Source: Chinchilla lanigera
Lineage: Eukaryota; Chordata; Mammalia; Rodentia; Chinchillidae
Direction of reading: 5' to 3'
Assembly (NCBI RefSeq): GCF_000276665.1
Contig: NW_004955402.1
Location: 1,410,266 to 1,474,265 of the forward strand
Length of the DNA stretch: 64,000 bases
Below the pieces are notes generated by a model. That model searched no databases and was not told the DNA's origin. It saw nothing but the letters and a program-made list of their open reading frames with translations. The position numbers were made by a program, and so were the translations under genes. Below, in pieces: positions 45,701 through 56,958 of this stretch (the stretch's first letter is position 1; the number at the start of each line of letters is the position of its first letter).

Positions 45701-46084
45701 AAAGGATTTGGCAGTGGGTTGGTGCACCCCAGCACTGAGGGCAGAAGCCTGTGGCCAGGTCTCAGGGGCTCCCACCAGTGCGACTTCAGATGCCCTGGCC
45801 TGGCATCCTCCTTCCTATCCTATCTTAGTGGTTGAAGAAGTTGGGGATACCAGTTGCATGAGGTGGGAGCACGAGCAGGTGTGAATGTTTCCCAGTTCAT
45901 CTGATTTGTAAACACAGGCGTTTGTTTAGGAGACTCTTGCGAATTCCCTGTATTAACATCACTTCACCCAAATTTCCCGCATTTTCTCTTGAATTTACAC
46001 TCCTCGTGAACGGTCTTCACATCTTCAGTTTGAAGTTACGCATGCCACAATAGTGATTTCATTTCAACCACCAGCTAGTCTTCG
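42721..46084. other. unannotated 3.4 kb
   Basis: AT-rich to about 43480, then more balanced. Frames at 43951-44432 overlap on both strands and in several phases with no domain features. No transposon landmark could be supported. Confidence 0.4.
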
Positions 46085-46172
46085 AGCCTTGCAGCTTAAA
46101 TTTGGTCCACAGACCAGCAACATGGGCCATCAATGTCTGTGGAAGATTGTTAGACATTTAAATAGCAAATTC
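46085..46172. repeat. possible MER5-type hAT fragment
   Basis: TTTGGTCCACAGACCAGCAA and GTGGAAGATTGTTAGACATT resemble part of MER5 elements. Short and decayed. Confidence 0.35.
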
Positions 46173-46489
46173 CATCCGGAACTCAGGATGAAAATCCACA
46201 TTTAGTAAAAGCTTCAGGCTGTTCCAACTCATGTCGCAGTTCAAAAAGCCCTTGGTACTAGAAAAACCGAGAGTTATCTTAATTTGTTTCCCGTTTGCTA
46301 CAAGGTGCTTAAGTTTCATGCTACTATTATTGCTAAGACAGTAGAATGTCAAGTACATATTGTCATGGTCACATTTTGTGAAAATGACCACATGAACAGA
46401 AGAAATGTCCTTGTTGGGAGATGTCAAGAAAATAAATGCAAATTTCATGTGTAGGGGTCAGTGCCGGACATCGGTTTAGGCATTCCATA

Positions 46490-46660
46490 CATCGCATCCA
46501 AATTAATTCTTTTAAAAACTGAGAGCACCAATTATTAATCACATTTTTCTAATTCATACTGAGAAAATGGAGAGTTCTGGAACTTTCCTTGGCCAACAGC
46601 TGGAGAACCAGGGCTGGGTCTGCTGACCCCAGTCACACCTACCCTGCGCTCACGGGTGCC
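46490..46660 (+). repeat. MIR SINE fragment
   Basis: ATACTGAGAAAATGGAGAGT, CTTTCCTTGGCCAACAGCTG and GAACCAGGGCTGGGTCTGCT follow the MIR core and 3' region. Confidence 0.5.
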
Positions 46661-48442
46661 CACCTCCTCTGCCACACAGGGGCACAGATTCCAGAGACAG
46701 CACGGGCAGCTCAGGATTATTATCTTGTGGATATTTTTGTAATCTAGAGAACTGAGAATTCTAGTTACCTACTAACACATGGAGATTCACTTTCAGTATA
46801 AATACTTGAAACAAAATAACTATTGATTCTTTTTTTTTTTTTGATTCTTGAAATTACTCATATAACTATTTATGATTTTTGTGTACAATATGCTGCATTT
46901 TATCTGTGATGGTAAAGCCAGTTCTACAGTGTTGAAATTCAAGAATTTTTATGTCTGAATATAGAAGCAATATTGGGCTTTTCCTAAACATCTGAGTGAC
47001 TTTTCCACACTTTCTTGGAGACCAATTGGCTAGTCCCTTGTTTAGCACAAAGCGGTTATGAATTGTGAATAACATACTATCTTGTTAGTTTTTTGTTGCA
47101 TTATAGAGTTTTTTAAGGCTCACAATAGTCAGAAGTTATTATTTTTTTTCAAAATTACAACTGGTCTTGGAGGCTGAAAGGTCAAGATTGGGAGGCCTTG
47201 TGTGTCTGGCCTCCCTGGGGTCCAGGCAGACCAGGTCCATGTGCTGGGGCATGGGCGTGATGATGTTGTAGGATCTTATGATGTTCTAATATTATTGCTC
47301 AGTCTAGAACTGGGTGGATAATTTGTCTTAAAATATGGTGAACAAATTCTCAGGGATTGTGAAGTGATAGAAATTATCTTAGTTAAGGTGTAAAGTGTCA
47401 ATACCTTTCACTCTGTTAAAAAGTAAATTCCAAACCAGGTTGCAGGTTGCCAGTCACTAAGATCATCAGTGCGCCCTCCCGCCTGATGATACTTACTGTC
47501 CCTGCTCAGAAAAGCTGTCCCGCCAAATGCGGCTTCCTACCAGAGGCCACGGCCCAAGCTGGACTGTCAGCAATGCTGCTGCTGCTGAGCCCCACGTAGA
47601 TAATGAGGCCAAAGCCGGGCTCTACACATCGGTGTCACAGCGGGGACCTGCCATGAACCTTTCTGGGGTGAAAGTTATTATGGCAGGCAAATTTCCTCTC
47701 AAAAGCTCAGTGGAAACCAGGGAGAGAGACTTGCGGGGGAAAAAGATAAAGATACACAAAAAGCAGTGAGCAGGCATGCATGGAAACATTAGCCAGGAGA
47801 CCAACTGTGTAACAAGAAACCAAGAAAGAAAGCAGTAGGAGGTGAGACCCCAAACCCCCTGCCAGAGTTGCCGAGCCAACCCAAGCCACGTCCTGGACCG
47901 TGGTCTACCTAGATCCATCCCTCCCTCTTGTGTGTGTGCAGCCCCTTGGGAGAGACTGTTGCCCTTCCCACAGCACTCACTGTGGTCTGGCCACTGATGA
48001 CCTCCACAAGCATGAAGGTCAGTGCTGGTCCATCCACACACTCAGAGTTTTGGATGATAAAGAAAACCGAGATCCAGAGAGGAGCAGTGAGCAGGGGGTG
48101 CCATGCTCTGTGGTTCTGAAGAGTGGGGGGCTGCTGACCATGCACTCTGGTGACATAGTCACCAACCGGTGCCTCGGCTGGAATGATTTCAGAGCAGGAG
48201 GGACAAAACCTGGATTTGTCTGGATGGACTGGAGAACTGTAAGAGAGGCAGTGGCTCTAACAAGCATAGAAACAATTCTCAAAAAACAGTTCATAAAGAC
48301 AACAGAGTCGTGGGGTGGCAGTGGTGCAGGGAAGTTGTGTGAACAAGGTAGTATTAAGTCTGGGCAGATTTCAGCATCTTTCTGTGCCCACAAGGATGGC
48401 TCAGTAGGACAGAGGTGTCTGTGTAGAGGTGAATCCTCAAGG
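46661..48442. other. unannotated
   Basis: Short T runs at about 46831 and 47143. Overlapping frames of 139-205 codons on both strands at 47622-48517 are discussed under rejected items. Confidence 0.4.
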
Positions 48443-49036
48443 GCAGAAGTCCCCAACTTTTTAGCACTAGAGGCTGGTTTATGGAAAGATAATTTTCCAT
48501 GCAGGATGTCAAGATGATGGTTTCAGGATGATTTGTGTGCATTACTGCCTTGTCTGGTACAACTCTTGAAATTCTCAAGGCAAAGGACAATGGAGGATGA
48601 AGAAATAAAGACAAGAATCAGAAAGCAGAAAGCTGAGGTCAGGTGGAGCTCTCTCTCCTGATGGGAGGAAGGGAACTGCTCACTGACCCGCACTGTGTTT
48701 ATTTATACACATGGCAGGTTGATGTCACATGACACCCTTCTGCCTAGCAACCTGCTCTCTTGGCTGGTCTTGGGTGCCAGCTGTTCTCTGCACTGGAGCA
48801 GCTTGTTCACGTGGCTCGCCTTGGGTGTTCTTTGTTCTTGGACTTGCCTTGCTCCAGCCCTGCATGTGTGGTCCTCCAAATTCAGCTACTCCCCACACAT
48901 TACACTTACTGTGCACTTCCTTCTTATTATTGTTACACTGTAACACAATGAAGCAGCTGCACAGCTTCCCACTGGGGGTGCAGTGGGAGCCCCGCCCACC
49001 TGCCCCATCTCAGGTGCCGGGGACGCAGTGACACCA
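48443..49036 (+). mobile_element. old DNA transposon, left half (hAT-like), interrupted
   Basis: It starts CAGAAGTCCCCAACTTTTTA and continues GGCTGGTTTATGGAAAGATA, GATGGTTTCAGGATGATTTG. After a solo LTR it resumes with ACTTACTGTGCACTTCCTTC, TTATTATTGTTACACTGTAA and GTGCAGTGGGAGCCCCG. I recognise a common mammalian non-autonomous DNA element with a GTCCCCAAC end; the hAT assignment is tentative. Its other half appears at 51167. Confidence 0.65.
48546..48897. mobile_element. solo LTR, 352 bp, with CATTAC target duplication
   Basis: It starts TGCCTTGTCTGGTACAAC and ends CAGCTACTCCCCACA, giving the TG...CA ends of an LTR. CATTAC flanks it at 48540-48545 and 48898-48903, and host transposon sequence is continuous across it when it is removed. 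AATAAA occurs on both strands, near 48602 and 48700, so orientation is undecided. Internal retroviral sequence is absent, which fits LTR-LTR recombination. Confidence 0.9.
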
Positions 49037-51166
49037 GAGCATGTGGCTGTGTCCAGCCCACGCCGTCATCTCACTCTGGTTGCTGTCCCAGGGAACACCC
49101 TGCTTCACAAAGGCGGGGTGCTGGAAAGGGAAGCAGGCTTTTCAGTGCTTTCGTGGCAATTTCAAGGCCTCCCACCTCCATCTAACCCACAGCGGGTAGA
49201 GAGTGAAGTTGTCTCAGACGTTCTTTAAGGCCACTATAATTTGTGATCTCAAGCACCTGATCCTCTTCTAGCGTGGAGGAGGTTGATTCACCTGGTTTAT
49301 TCACACTTGGGCTACAGATCCGTTCTGCCTCAGTCCCGGGGTCTTTGGCGGTGGGAAGCGATGCTCAAACCCTTCTGAAAGCTGGCACAGGCAGTCACGT
49401 GCCCGCCAGGAGGAGGCTCTGGCTCAGTCTCCAAATCTGCTGAGTTTGAAGCAGCACAAAAACCCTGGTGTGTGCGCATTGCCCCAGAATTCCAGTTTGG
49501 CTGTGAGTGCCTACCCCTCCCCGAAGGGACAGGTGGAGCTCTTCGAAAGAGTGAGAATGTCAGAGGACTAAGAAAGGTTTGTGACCCATTCTGGGTCACT
49601 GAAATGTGCTGCCAGTAGTGGCTGTTTTTCTAAAAGAAATCTGTGGAGTAGCTCTCACAACTCAAACTCTGTGGTCAGGAATCTACCTTTAGAAGCCACC
49701 TCTCTTCTGTGTGTGAGGGATATGTGTGCACTGTGTCCATCTCCTCACAGCTGTGTGAACAGATATGAGTTAAGGACGTGTACTTTGATGTGATTGATAA
49801 TTAAATCACACCCTGCAAAATATCATTCGGTTCAGGTGACATTTTTTGGCCATCACCATCTCTCTGTGGATGATGGTGCATAGACTCACATTCAGAAGCA
49901 AACTGTTAGACCAGAGTGGTGAAATCACAAAGCCGTCCAGTCATGGCACCCGCTGCACCTGTGCACAAACTGACAGAAAATGACCAATTCCATTTTCCTG
50001 CTATGTAATCAAGACCTGAATGCAGTGCTTGACTTGAATACAGTTCGTTTGCCACCAGAATCGTGGGAAGGATTCAGTGCGTGAACCCAGGCTGCACCGC
50101 TGGGTGCTGGTTGGCAGTGACCGTGCGGGTGCCATGTCCTCGTGCACATCCTCCTGAAAAGCACATCACACAGAAACCAGCGCTGCTGCCTTGTTGTCCA
50201 CGTCAGGAGACTCCTCAGCCCGGACTGTGGACCTCAGCAGCTCCTTGACCCCGTCTAGCAGTCGTGCCCCGGTGTCCCCTGCTTTTCATCAATTCGTCTA
50301 GACATGGCGCTGGCTGGGAGAGGAGCACATGTCACTTTGTGAATGGCAGCCTCTCCTAACAGTTCGGGACAAATGTCCCAGCAGCAGGCAGGGCCAAGTC
50401 TTCACCAGCAGCGCAGAGCTTCTCAGCTTTAGCAACGCAGTCGGCCACCAAGGCGATGCGCTCGGTGCACACACAGTTGAGGAGGTGGTGGCCTGCGGTA
50501 ATCACTTCTGTTCTTCCTGTTCACATTTCTCCTGAAAAACTCCTCAGGCTTGTCTTTCAACGCGGGGTGCCTGGTCTCCATGTGTCAGCACAGTCTCGCA
50601 GGCTTCCTGGCGTCAGCAGGCAGCTGTCACCACACACCATGCTAGCGGGCGTGGAGAACGTGAACCCATAGTTCTAGCAGGACTCTCGGTAACTTCTTTC
50701 AAGTGCAGCTTTCTTTTTGGTGCGTCTTAGAGTCTTCTGCTGTTTCACCACTGGGTCTTCCCCACCTTTCAAAGAAGCTCTCCTGTGATGTCTGTGTTCA
50801 CTCACTGTGGCCAGGGGTGGTTTTTGTGCTACCAAACCGGGACCAAGACAAGTGTGCAGCGTGGGAAGGGAGACAGATGGAAGTGGAAAATAGCATCATG
50901 AGTGGCTACACAGAGACTAAAATAAATGTAAGATTCCAACCTAAAGGCCGTCACCATACGCAGCTGTATGGTAGAAGTACACCAACTCACTCGCCACTGT
51001 AAAGCCTGTCGCTAGGTGGGACTTGCCACTTGCCAGTGAGAGGGATTTGATGTAAGCTACAAGCTGTGGACTTCTGACAGTCTCTGTGCCGCCTGACCTC
51101 TCTGCTACATTCATATGTACTGCAGCCTCTCTCCAGCTCTAGCATCACCGTCTCAGCTCTACCTCT
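49037..51166. other. 2.1 kb separating two halves of a DNA transposon
   Basis: The sequence is mixed in composition and shows no recognisable transposon or gene. Short frames only. If the flanking halves are one element, this segment is an insertion of unknown type. Confidence 0.4.
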
Positions 51167-51460
51167 CATTGTCAGGCATTAGATTCTCACGAGGAGTATG
51201 CGACCTGGAGCCCGCACGTGCACACGGCACAGGAGGGTCCTCGCTTCTCTGAGGATTAAGGCTGCCAGTGAGCGATGGGAGAGGGACCTCAGGTGTGAGC
51301 TGGAGCAACAGGGAGCAGCCGTGAGCTCGATGAAGCTTCGCTTGCCGACCACTGCTCCCTTCCCGCTGGGCAGCCCAGCTCCAGTGCCAGCCCACTACCC
51401 GGGGCTGGGGGGTGCCCTGCTCATGGGGACAATGGGGAGTGCGTGGCATCCAGTGCACAA
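51167..51460 (+). mobile_element. old DNA transposon, right half
   Basis: GTCAGGCATTAGATTCTCAC, GGAGTATGCGACCTGGAGCC, CCAGTGAGCGATGGGAGAGG and GATGAAGCTTCGCTTGCCGA correspond to the second half of the same family as 48443-49036, in the same orientation, starting close to where the left half stops. Confidence 0.65.
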
Positions 51461-51956
51461 CTGACTGTGTGCTGTCTGATACGGACAGAGAGCACGATGT
51501 GAAAATACAACTGATAGGCTGGGTATGGAGACACCATAGATTAGAAAACCCTGTGTTTCAAAAACATACATGGAACAGTTACAAAAGCTGATCATTTCCT
51601 AGTCCAAACTGTAAGTCTTAAGGCATTCCTGAAGCTTACATAGACATGTTCCCTCTATTTACAGCGATAATGTTAGACAGCAACAACAGAAGTTTATCAG
51701 AAACTCCCCAAGGGTTTTGAAATTATAATATTTCCTTCTAATGATTTTTAAAATGCAAAGATGATCATTTATCTTCCCCTTTCTAATTATTCTAATGGTA
51801 TTATCTTTACCATATATAATTGCATTAGTAGGTATCTCCCAAGTAATGTTATATAATTATAGTGTTGGTATAAACATTTGTGATATTGATAAACTTCATG
51901 GGAAATTTTCCACTACTAAATAAGCTTGAAGTCAGTGATTGAGGTGAGATCAACAT
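51461..51956. other. unannotated AT-rich sequence
   Basis: Nothing recognised. Confidence 0.4.
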
Positions 51957-52121
51957 TTTATTTTATTTATTTATTTATATCTTTTTGAGACCAGGTCTTA
52001 CTATGCAGTTCAGGCTGGCCTTGAGCTCACTTTGTAGCCCAGGCTGGCCTCAAACTCACAACAATCCTCCTGCCTCAGCCTCCTGAGTGCTGGGATTACA
52101 GACGTGCATCACCACATCTGG
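51957..52121 (-). mobile_element. B1 SINE, antisense
   Basis: The TTTA-rich tail is followed by CTTTTTGAGACCAGGTCTTA, CAGGCTGGCCTTGAGCTCAC, CCTGCCTCAGCCTCCTGAGT and TGGGATTACAGACGTGCATC. It includes the internal duplication CAGGCTGGCC found twice. An ID element lies directly after it. Confidence 0.94.
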
Positions 52122-52130
52122 CTACAATGA

Positions 52131-52223
52131 TTCTCTCTTTTTGGGGGTGGGTACTGGGAACCAAATGTAGGACCTTGCACTTGCCAGGCAGGCACTTGTG
52201 CCACTGAGCTATATCCCTGGTTC
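52131..52223 (-). mobile_element. ID SINE, antisense
   Basis: GGTACTGGGAACCAAATGTA, CCTTGCACTTGCCAGGCAGG and GCCACTGAGCTATATCCCTG form an antisense ID body adjoining the B1. The adjacency may be a dimer or two insertions. Confidence 0.88.
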
Positions 52224-53079
52224 AACGAAATTGATGCTTGCGCTTAGAAGGAAAATATCTTTCTATTTCTGCTAGAAGTACTAAGTATGTTTTCTGAACC
52301 TAAGAGTTGCTGGGTAGTGTTTTTCACATACGGTCTATTAAAATAGTGACATAGATGAATACATTTCCTAGTATTGAAGGCTCCTGAAATTAACTCCACT
52401 TGGCCACATATATTATTTCTGAATGTAAAGCTGGGTTCTGCTGCTAATATTTAGTGGATAATTTTTGCAGGGTGGGAAAAGCATGCATGCTCACGTGTCT
52501 CTGTGTGTGAAGTTTTAGGCTGTCTCCTGCTCCATCATCACAATAATTTGAGCACTGCTGCTCTGTGCTGAGCTCTGCAGGCCAGCTGGTGGATCTCATA
52601 GGGACAGTAGAATTTCCCTGTGAAACTATTGGGTCTGTATTTTTTTTCACTGAGGATAATTTTTTAAAAACTTTATTTGGTAACTGATGTAATTCAATTC
52701 ATTAAATTAAGTTTGGTGTATTGTGTTCCCTTAGAAGAAGTATGAATTTTGTTCCAGCTTCAGATTTATTTAGTACTATAAAACAAAGGAGATTCTTATT
52801 TTAATTGTTTTAATTTAATAATGTCTGTGATCATTTTCCTTTTATAACTTTTTCCTGTGCATACATGTACCTTTTTAGCTAAAAATGAATGTAGTTTTAT
52901 AAAACAACCTCTTTTTAACACTTTTATAACCTTTGCATCTCTAATTATTGAATCTAATTTTATATTGGTTTGTAGTTCCTCTTTTTTTTGCTTTGTGATC
53001 TAATATGGCAGTCTCTCAATGGATAAGTTTCATCCCCTCACTTTTATGCATGGGGAATCTATCATTCCTTTTATTCATT
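52224..53079. other. unannotated AT-rich sequence
   Basis: T-rich style from 52640 on may be degraded L1 in antisense, but no ordered landmarks are clear. Confidence 0.35.
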
Positions 53080-53149
53080 TCTTCTTTCTTTCTTCCTTTC
53101 TCTTTCCTTCTCTCTCCCTCCTTTCTTCCCTTCCCCCCTCCCCTCCCTT

Positions 53150-53190
<41 letters not shown>

Positions 53191-53203
53191 TCTCTTTCTC
53201 CCC
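53080..53203. repeat. polypyrimidine (CT)n tract
   Basis: About 120 bases that are almost all C and T, ending in a (CT)n run. Long mirror-like polypyrimidine tracts can form intramolecular triplex DNA. Frames across it on both strands are artefacts. Confidence 0.95.
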
Positions 53204-56200
53204 GCATGCCTTTAGCCATTTAGGGATCTCCTCCATGTTCATATTCCTGTGTACATTGCTGAACCTAATTGCACGTCTACCTGACTTTCAGTGAGGGTGT
53301 ATCTCAACCCTCAGTGTTCAGGAGGAGGACCTCAGTGAAGTGAGGTTTGAGTCCCCACCTCCCACACACCCCCTTTGTCAGTTTTCATGCTCCCCCCCCC
53401 AGGCAGCATTTATATTTGGCTTTGCAAACTTAGCTCCTAGATTTGCTTTGGTCTTAGTTCAACAACTAAACAGAGCCAGGGCCTCAAACACATCCATCCC
53501 TTTAGCTATTTTCCCCCGAGGCATCTCTCAGATTCCTCAGAGAGGGTCACAAGGACAGAGTTACCCGGGTTCTGGAAGCAGGACACCTGCATCTGCTCTT
53601 TGGGGTTTGTGGGCATCTGCTCTGGGGGAAAGCTCTGTAAATGACTTGATACTTGTGCTGAGCAGCCTGTGGGCTCTGTCTTGGAGGTCCCCTGCTGGAA
53701 ACCCGTGTTCTCCATGCCTGCCTTACCCTCCTGTGGGGAAGTACGGTCCGTGGGCTCCAGAGCTACATCTTACATGCCCAAGCTTCGCAGCAGGAGTCTG
53801 CGGTTCTGTTCAAATCATCACCGGATGAAGCAGTTTCCGATCAAGAAGACGGTGGGACTGTTGACTTTACACTGCCAGGCTGAGGCTCTAAGCCCCACTT
53901 TGCTTTGACATCTGTTTTTAGACAGTTGAGTGAAACGGAGTCATTTCTGGTCATTCACATCCTTAGAAGGAGGAAGGTCTATTCTGCAATGTAGCTGGCA
54001 GTCATATTTACATAGACACGTGGGTGTGAGTCAGGCTCACGCTGTTAAGCGTTGCATTGCAGATACTCTGGAACGGAGGCCCAGAAGCCTGCTCCCATCG
54101 CTGCGTGAGGTAGAGTAAGAGGCAGCAGGCGCACGCTCGCAAGCCTTCCGCGGGCCGCTTCACAACAGCTTTCTGTGAAGCTCAAATATGATAACGGATT
54201 ACACGGTGTCTTAAGGACGCCACAGCATAATGCACAGGTAAGACTTAGCACCAGTCACATGTGCCCTGTCGGAGAAAGAAAACATTAACAGAAAGAGCCA
54301 GTCTTGACCCCAACAGCGAGCGTCCTGGTGCTCAGGCTGACTATCCCGGAAAGGCAGATGCAGTAGTCTCCTGGCCGGCAACTTCACCACTGCTAAGTAT
54401 GTTTCCAAAAGCTGACAAAATAAGTAACTAGAATATAGCTTAGAGCTCTGAATGAAGAGAGAGCTCCTCTCCCCAGTGCCTTGGCTACAGGAGGGGTCTG
54501 GCAGGGCATCTGGAGCCCGCCGTACACTGGAGGTTTCCAGTCCGTTGGCCCGTGCCGGCGTCTGCGTCCCGGAGGACGCCTCTCCTGAAGCCGAGTCTGG
54601 CAGCTGACATCAGCACATCCTTTGCAAGGGGACAGCTTTAGCTTTAAGGGACTTGTGAAGCCTTTAACCAAGAAGAGGAATTGCGAGGAATGAAACCAGG
54701 CTAAGACCTGTAGATACAGCAGTCATCCCAGGACGGAAGTGGGAACGGAGACCCCTTCCAGTCCCTCGGGCGGTGAGAAGAGGCTAGGCTGCAGGGGCCG
54801 AGCAGGACGGGTCCAGCGGGGGCTTTGGCACCTGGCAGGCCTGGGCGGGGCCGGTGCCCACGCCCGCTGGCTGGCATCCAGCCTGGCCCGGTGTCTGACC
54901 TGGTGCGTTCTACTTTACTTAGCTGCCCTGATGACCTCAGGAAGTGGGGTCAGGGCAGGAGCAGTAACCTAGTCTGGCCGAACTTCCTTGCCGGTGGGCG
55001 GCCGTCTGGAAGCCGAGGGGCTTCGGGTCTACTTTCAGTCTTTCTTCCCAGCGCGCTGCCTCATCCCGGCTCCGCTCACTCTCCTCCTCCTCTGTCCACT
55101 GTGTGCTGCTGTCTGCCACTCGGAATGTACCTGTTTCCCAGGGCAGGGATGAGTCTGGCCGCTGTCTATTGACAAGGAATGAACACAGGAAAGAGGCCGG
55201 TAACAGCGTGTGCACCACTGCTGTCGGCCACTGGCTCCTCTGCAGCTCTGCTCAGGGCAGGGCTCTGGGCCCCAGTCAGGCCGGTGGGAGACGGGGCACG
55301 GGAAGGCTTTCGGAGCTTGCTCCCCAAATATCTGACCTGAGTAAATTCAGTGCATGGGGAGCAGCCTTGCTGCAGGCCTGGGGCCCAGTGGGCACATGAG
55401 GGGCGCACTAAGTCACCAGCCCTTGTGCATGGACCGCTGCTATGAACTAAGGCCGCAACCTCGGTCAATGACTCACAGTTCCAACTGGCCACGCGGTATT
55501 TTTCTTAGGGCACATGCAACACCCTAAGGGCCATGGGCGGTGTCTAGAGCTGATGGACAGCCGCGGGAGAATCCACGAAGACAGTGAGGCAAGGCCACGA
55601 ACTGACCACGAGACATTCCCTCTGCCAGCGGGGCTTCGGCCATGAGCTCTCATCAAGTTTAAGAATCTGGGTGTTCAATTTGCACCTTGTGGGCAAGCCA
55701 CTCAGGTTCCAAAGGCCTTGATAAGGACAAAGGTCTCTCTAGAGCATTCCCCGGAGGAACAGCCGGATGGACAGCGGTCCGCACCGCCGAGATGGACAGT
55801 AGAGCTCTGCAGAGGAAGCGGGGCTTTCCGCACACAGCCCCAGGCGCTTAGGGCGGTCTCCAGCCCTGCCCCACGAACCTCTGTTGAGGGAAGTCTACCC
55901 GGAGTCCCGCCTGCCCTCTTTCCCCTTTTTAAGACTCGCCCTCTCCGCTGCACCTCGGTTTCTGCTGCCCCATGCTTTGAACCCCAATGCACGTGCCCCG
56001 CCCCAACCGCGAGCGAGGCCTCACCGCAGAGCCTCTCCTGCTCTCCTCCGCTGGTCAGTCACAGTGTGGACTGGCCTGGCCCCTGCGTCTCCTGCTTCTG
56101 GGCCCCACAAAGAACATCAGAAAGGAAACAAACCGAGCCCTCTCCCTCCAGGTGCTGCGGTGCGGCAGCTCCCAGCCTCTCCGCCTGGGGATTTGGAAGG

Positions 56201-56664
56201 CACTGCCACCGTGCCGAGGTCGGCCAGTCGTGCGGGCCTGTGTGCTGCGGATAAACACGCGCGCCTCGCGGGACCTTCACGCAGGCTTCCCGAGTTCTGT
56301 TCCCAGGGTGCATAGCACAGCGGCTCCTGCTGCACTGGCGCAGTCACCGCAGGGCCAGCAGGTTTCTCAGGTCGAGATAACTCTGCAGTGTCTGCACACA
56401 GAAGACCTTTGCACACGTGTGTGTTTTCATGATTGCAGTTTGTGGAAAGCATCAGAGGACTAATTTAAAGAGTGACTGTGATCTTCTGTACAGCGAAGTG
56501 GGGGGATACGGAGCTAACTGCAGTGCTAAGCTCTGAGAAACTGCGGGAAAATCCGGGCTGCGATTCCCCAGATGCTGTGAGGAGGCACAGCTGGATCAGA
56601 GGCTCGGCTTCTGGAGAATGATGGGCGAAATCACAGTGGCGCGCCACTTGGCTCTCCAGATCTA
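53204..56664. other. GC-rich, repeat-poor sequence
   Basis: From about 54700 the sequence becomes clearly GC-rich with scattered CpG (for example GGGCGGGGCCGGTGCCCACG near 54844 and ACACGCGCGCCTCGCGGGAC near 56257). No SINE, LINE or LTR was recognised. Many long overlapping frames in several phases reflect high GC and do not show a single preferred frame. A CpG-island-like or regulatory role is possible but not shown. Confidence 0.5.
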
Positions 56665-56681
56665 CCTCTCTCTCTCTCTCT
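56665..56681. repeat. (CT)n at edge of assembly gap
   Basis: A CTCTCT run goes directly into the unresolved bases, so a simple repeat may have caused the gap. Confidence 0.9.
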
Positions 56682-56958
56682 NNNNNNNNNNNNNNNNNNN
56701 NNNNNNNNNNNNNNNNNNNNNNNNNNNNNNNNNNNNNNNNNNNNNNNNNNNNNNNNNNNNNNNNNNNNNNNNNNNNNNNNNNNNNNNNNNNNNNNNNNNN
56801 NNNNNNNNNNNNNNNNNNNNNNNNNNNNNNNNNNNNNNNNNNNNNNNNNNNNNNNNNNNNNNNNNNNNNNNNNNNNNNNNNNNNNNNNNNNNNNNNNNNN
56901 NNNNNNNNNNNNNNNNNNNNNNNNNNNNNNNNNNNNNNNNNNNNNNNNNNNNNNNNNN
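56682..56958. other. assembly gap, 277 N
   Basis: A run of unresolved bases. Open frames that cross it are meaningless. CT-rich flanks on both sides (CCTCCTTTCTTTGC on the right) suggest a pyrimidine repeat in the gap. Confidence 0.99.

Noticed and set aside
47622..48517. Overlapping frames of 205 (plus), 139 and 145 (minus) codons
   Set aside because: The plus frame ends inside the DNA transposon that starts at 48443, both strands are open together, and no protein family is recognisable.
53340..53828. 162-codon plus-strand frame
   Set aside because: No recognisable domain, begins next to a CT tract and a C run, and the composition is not clearly coding.
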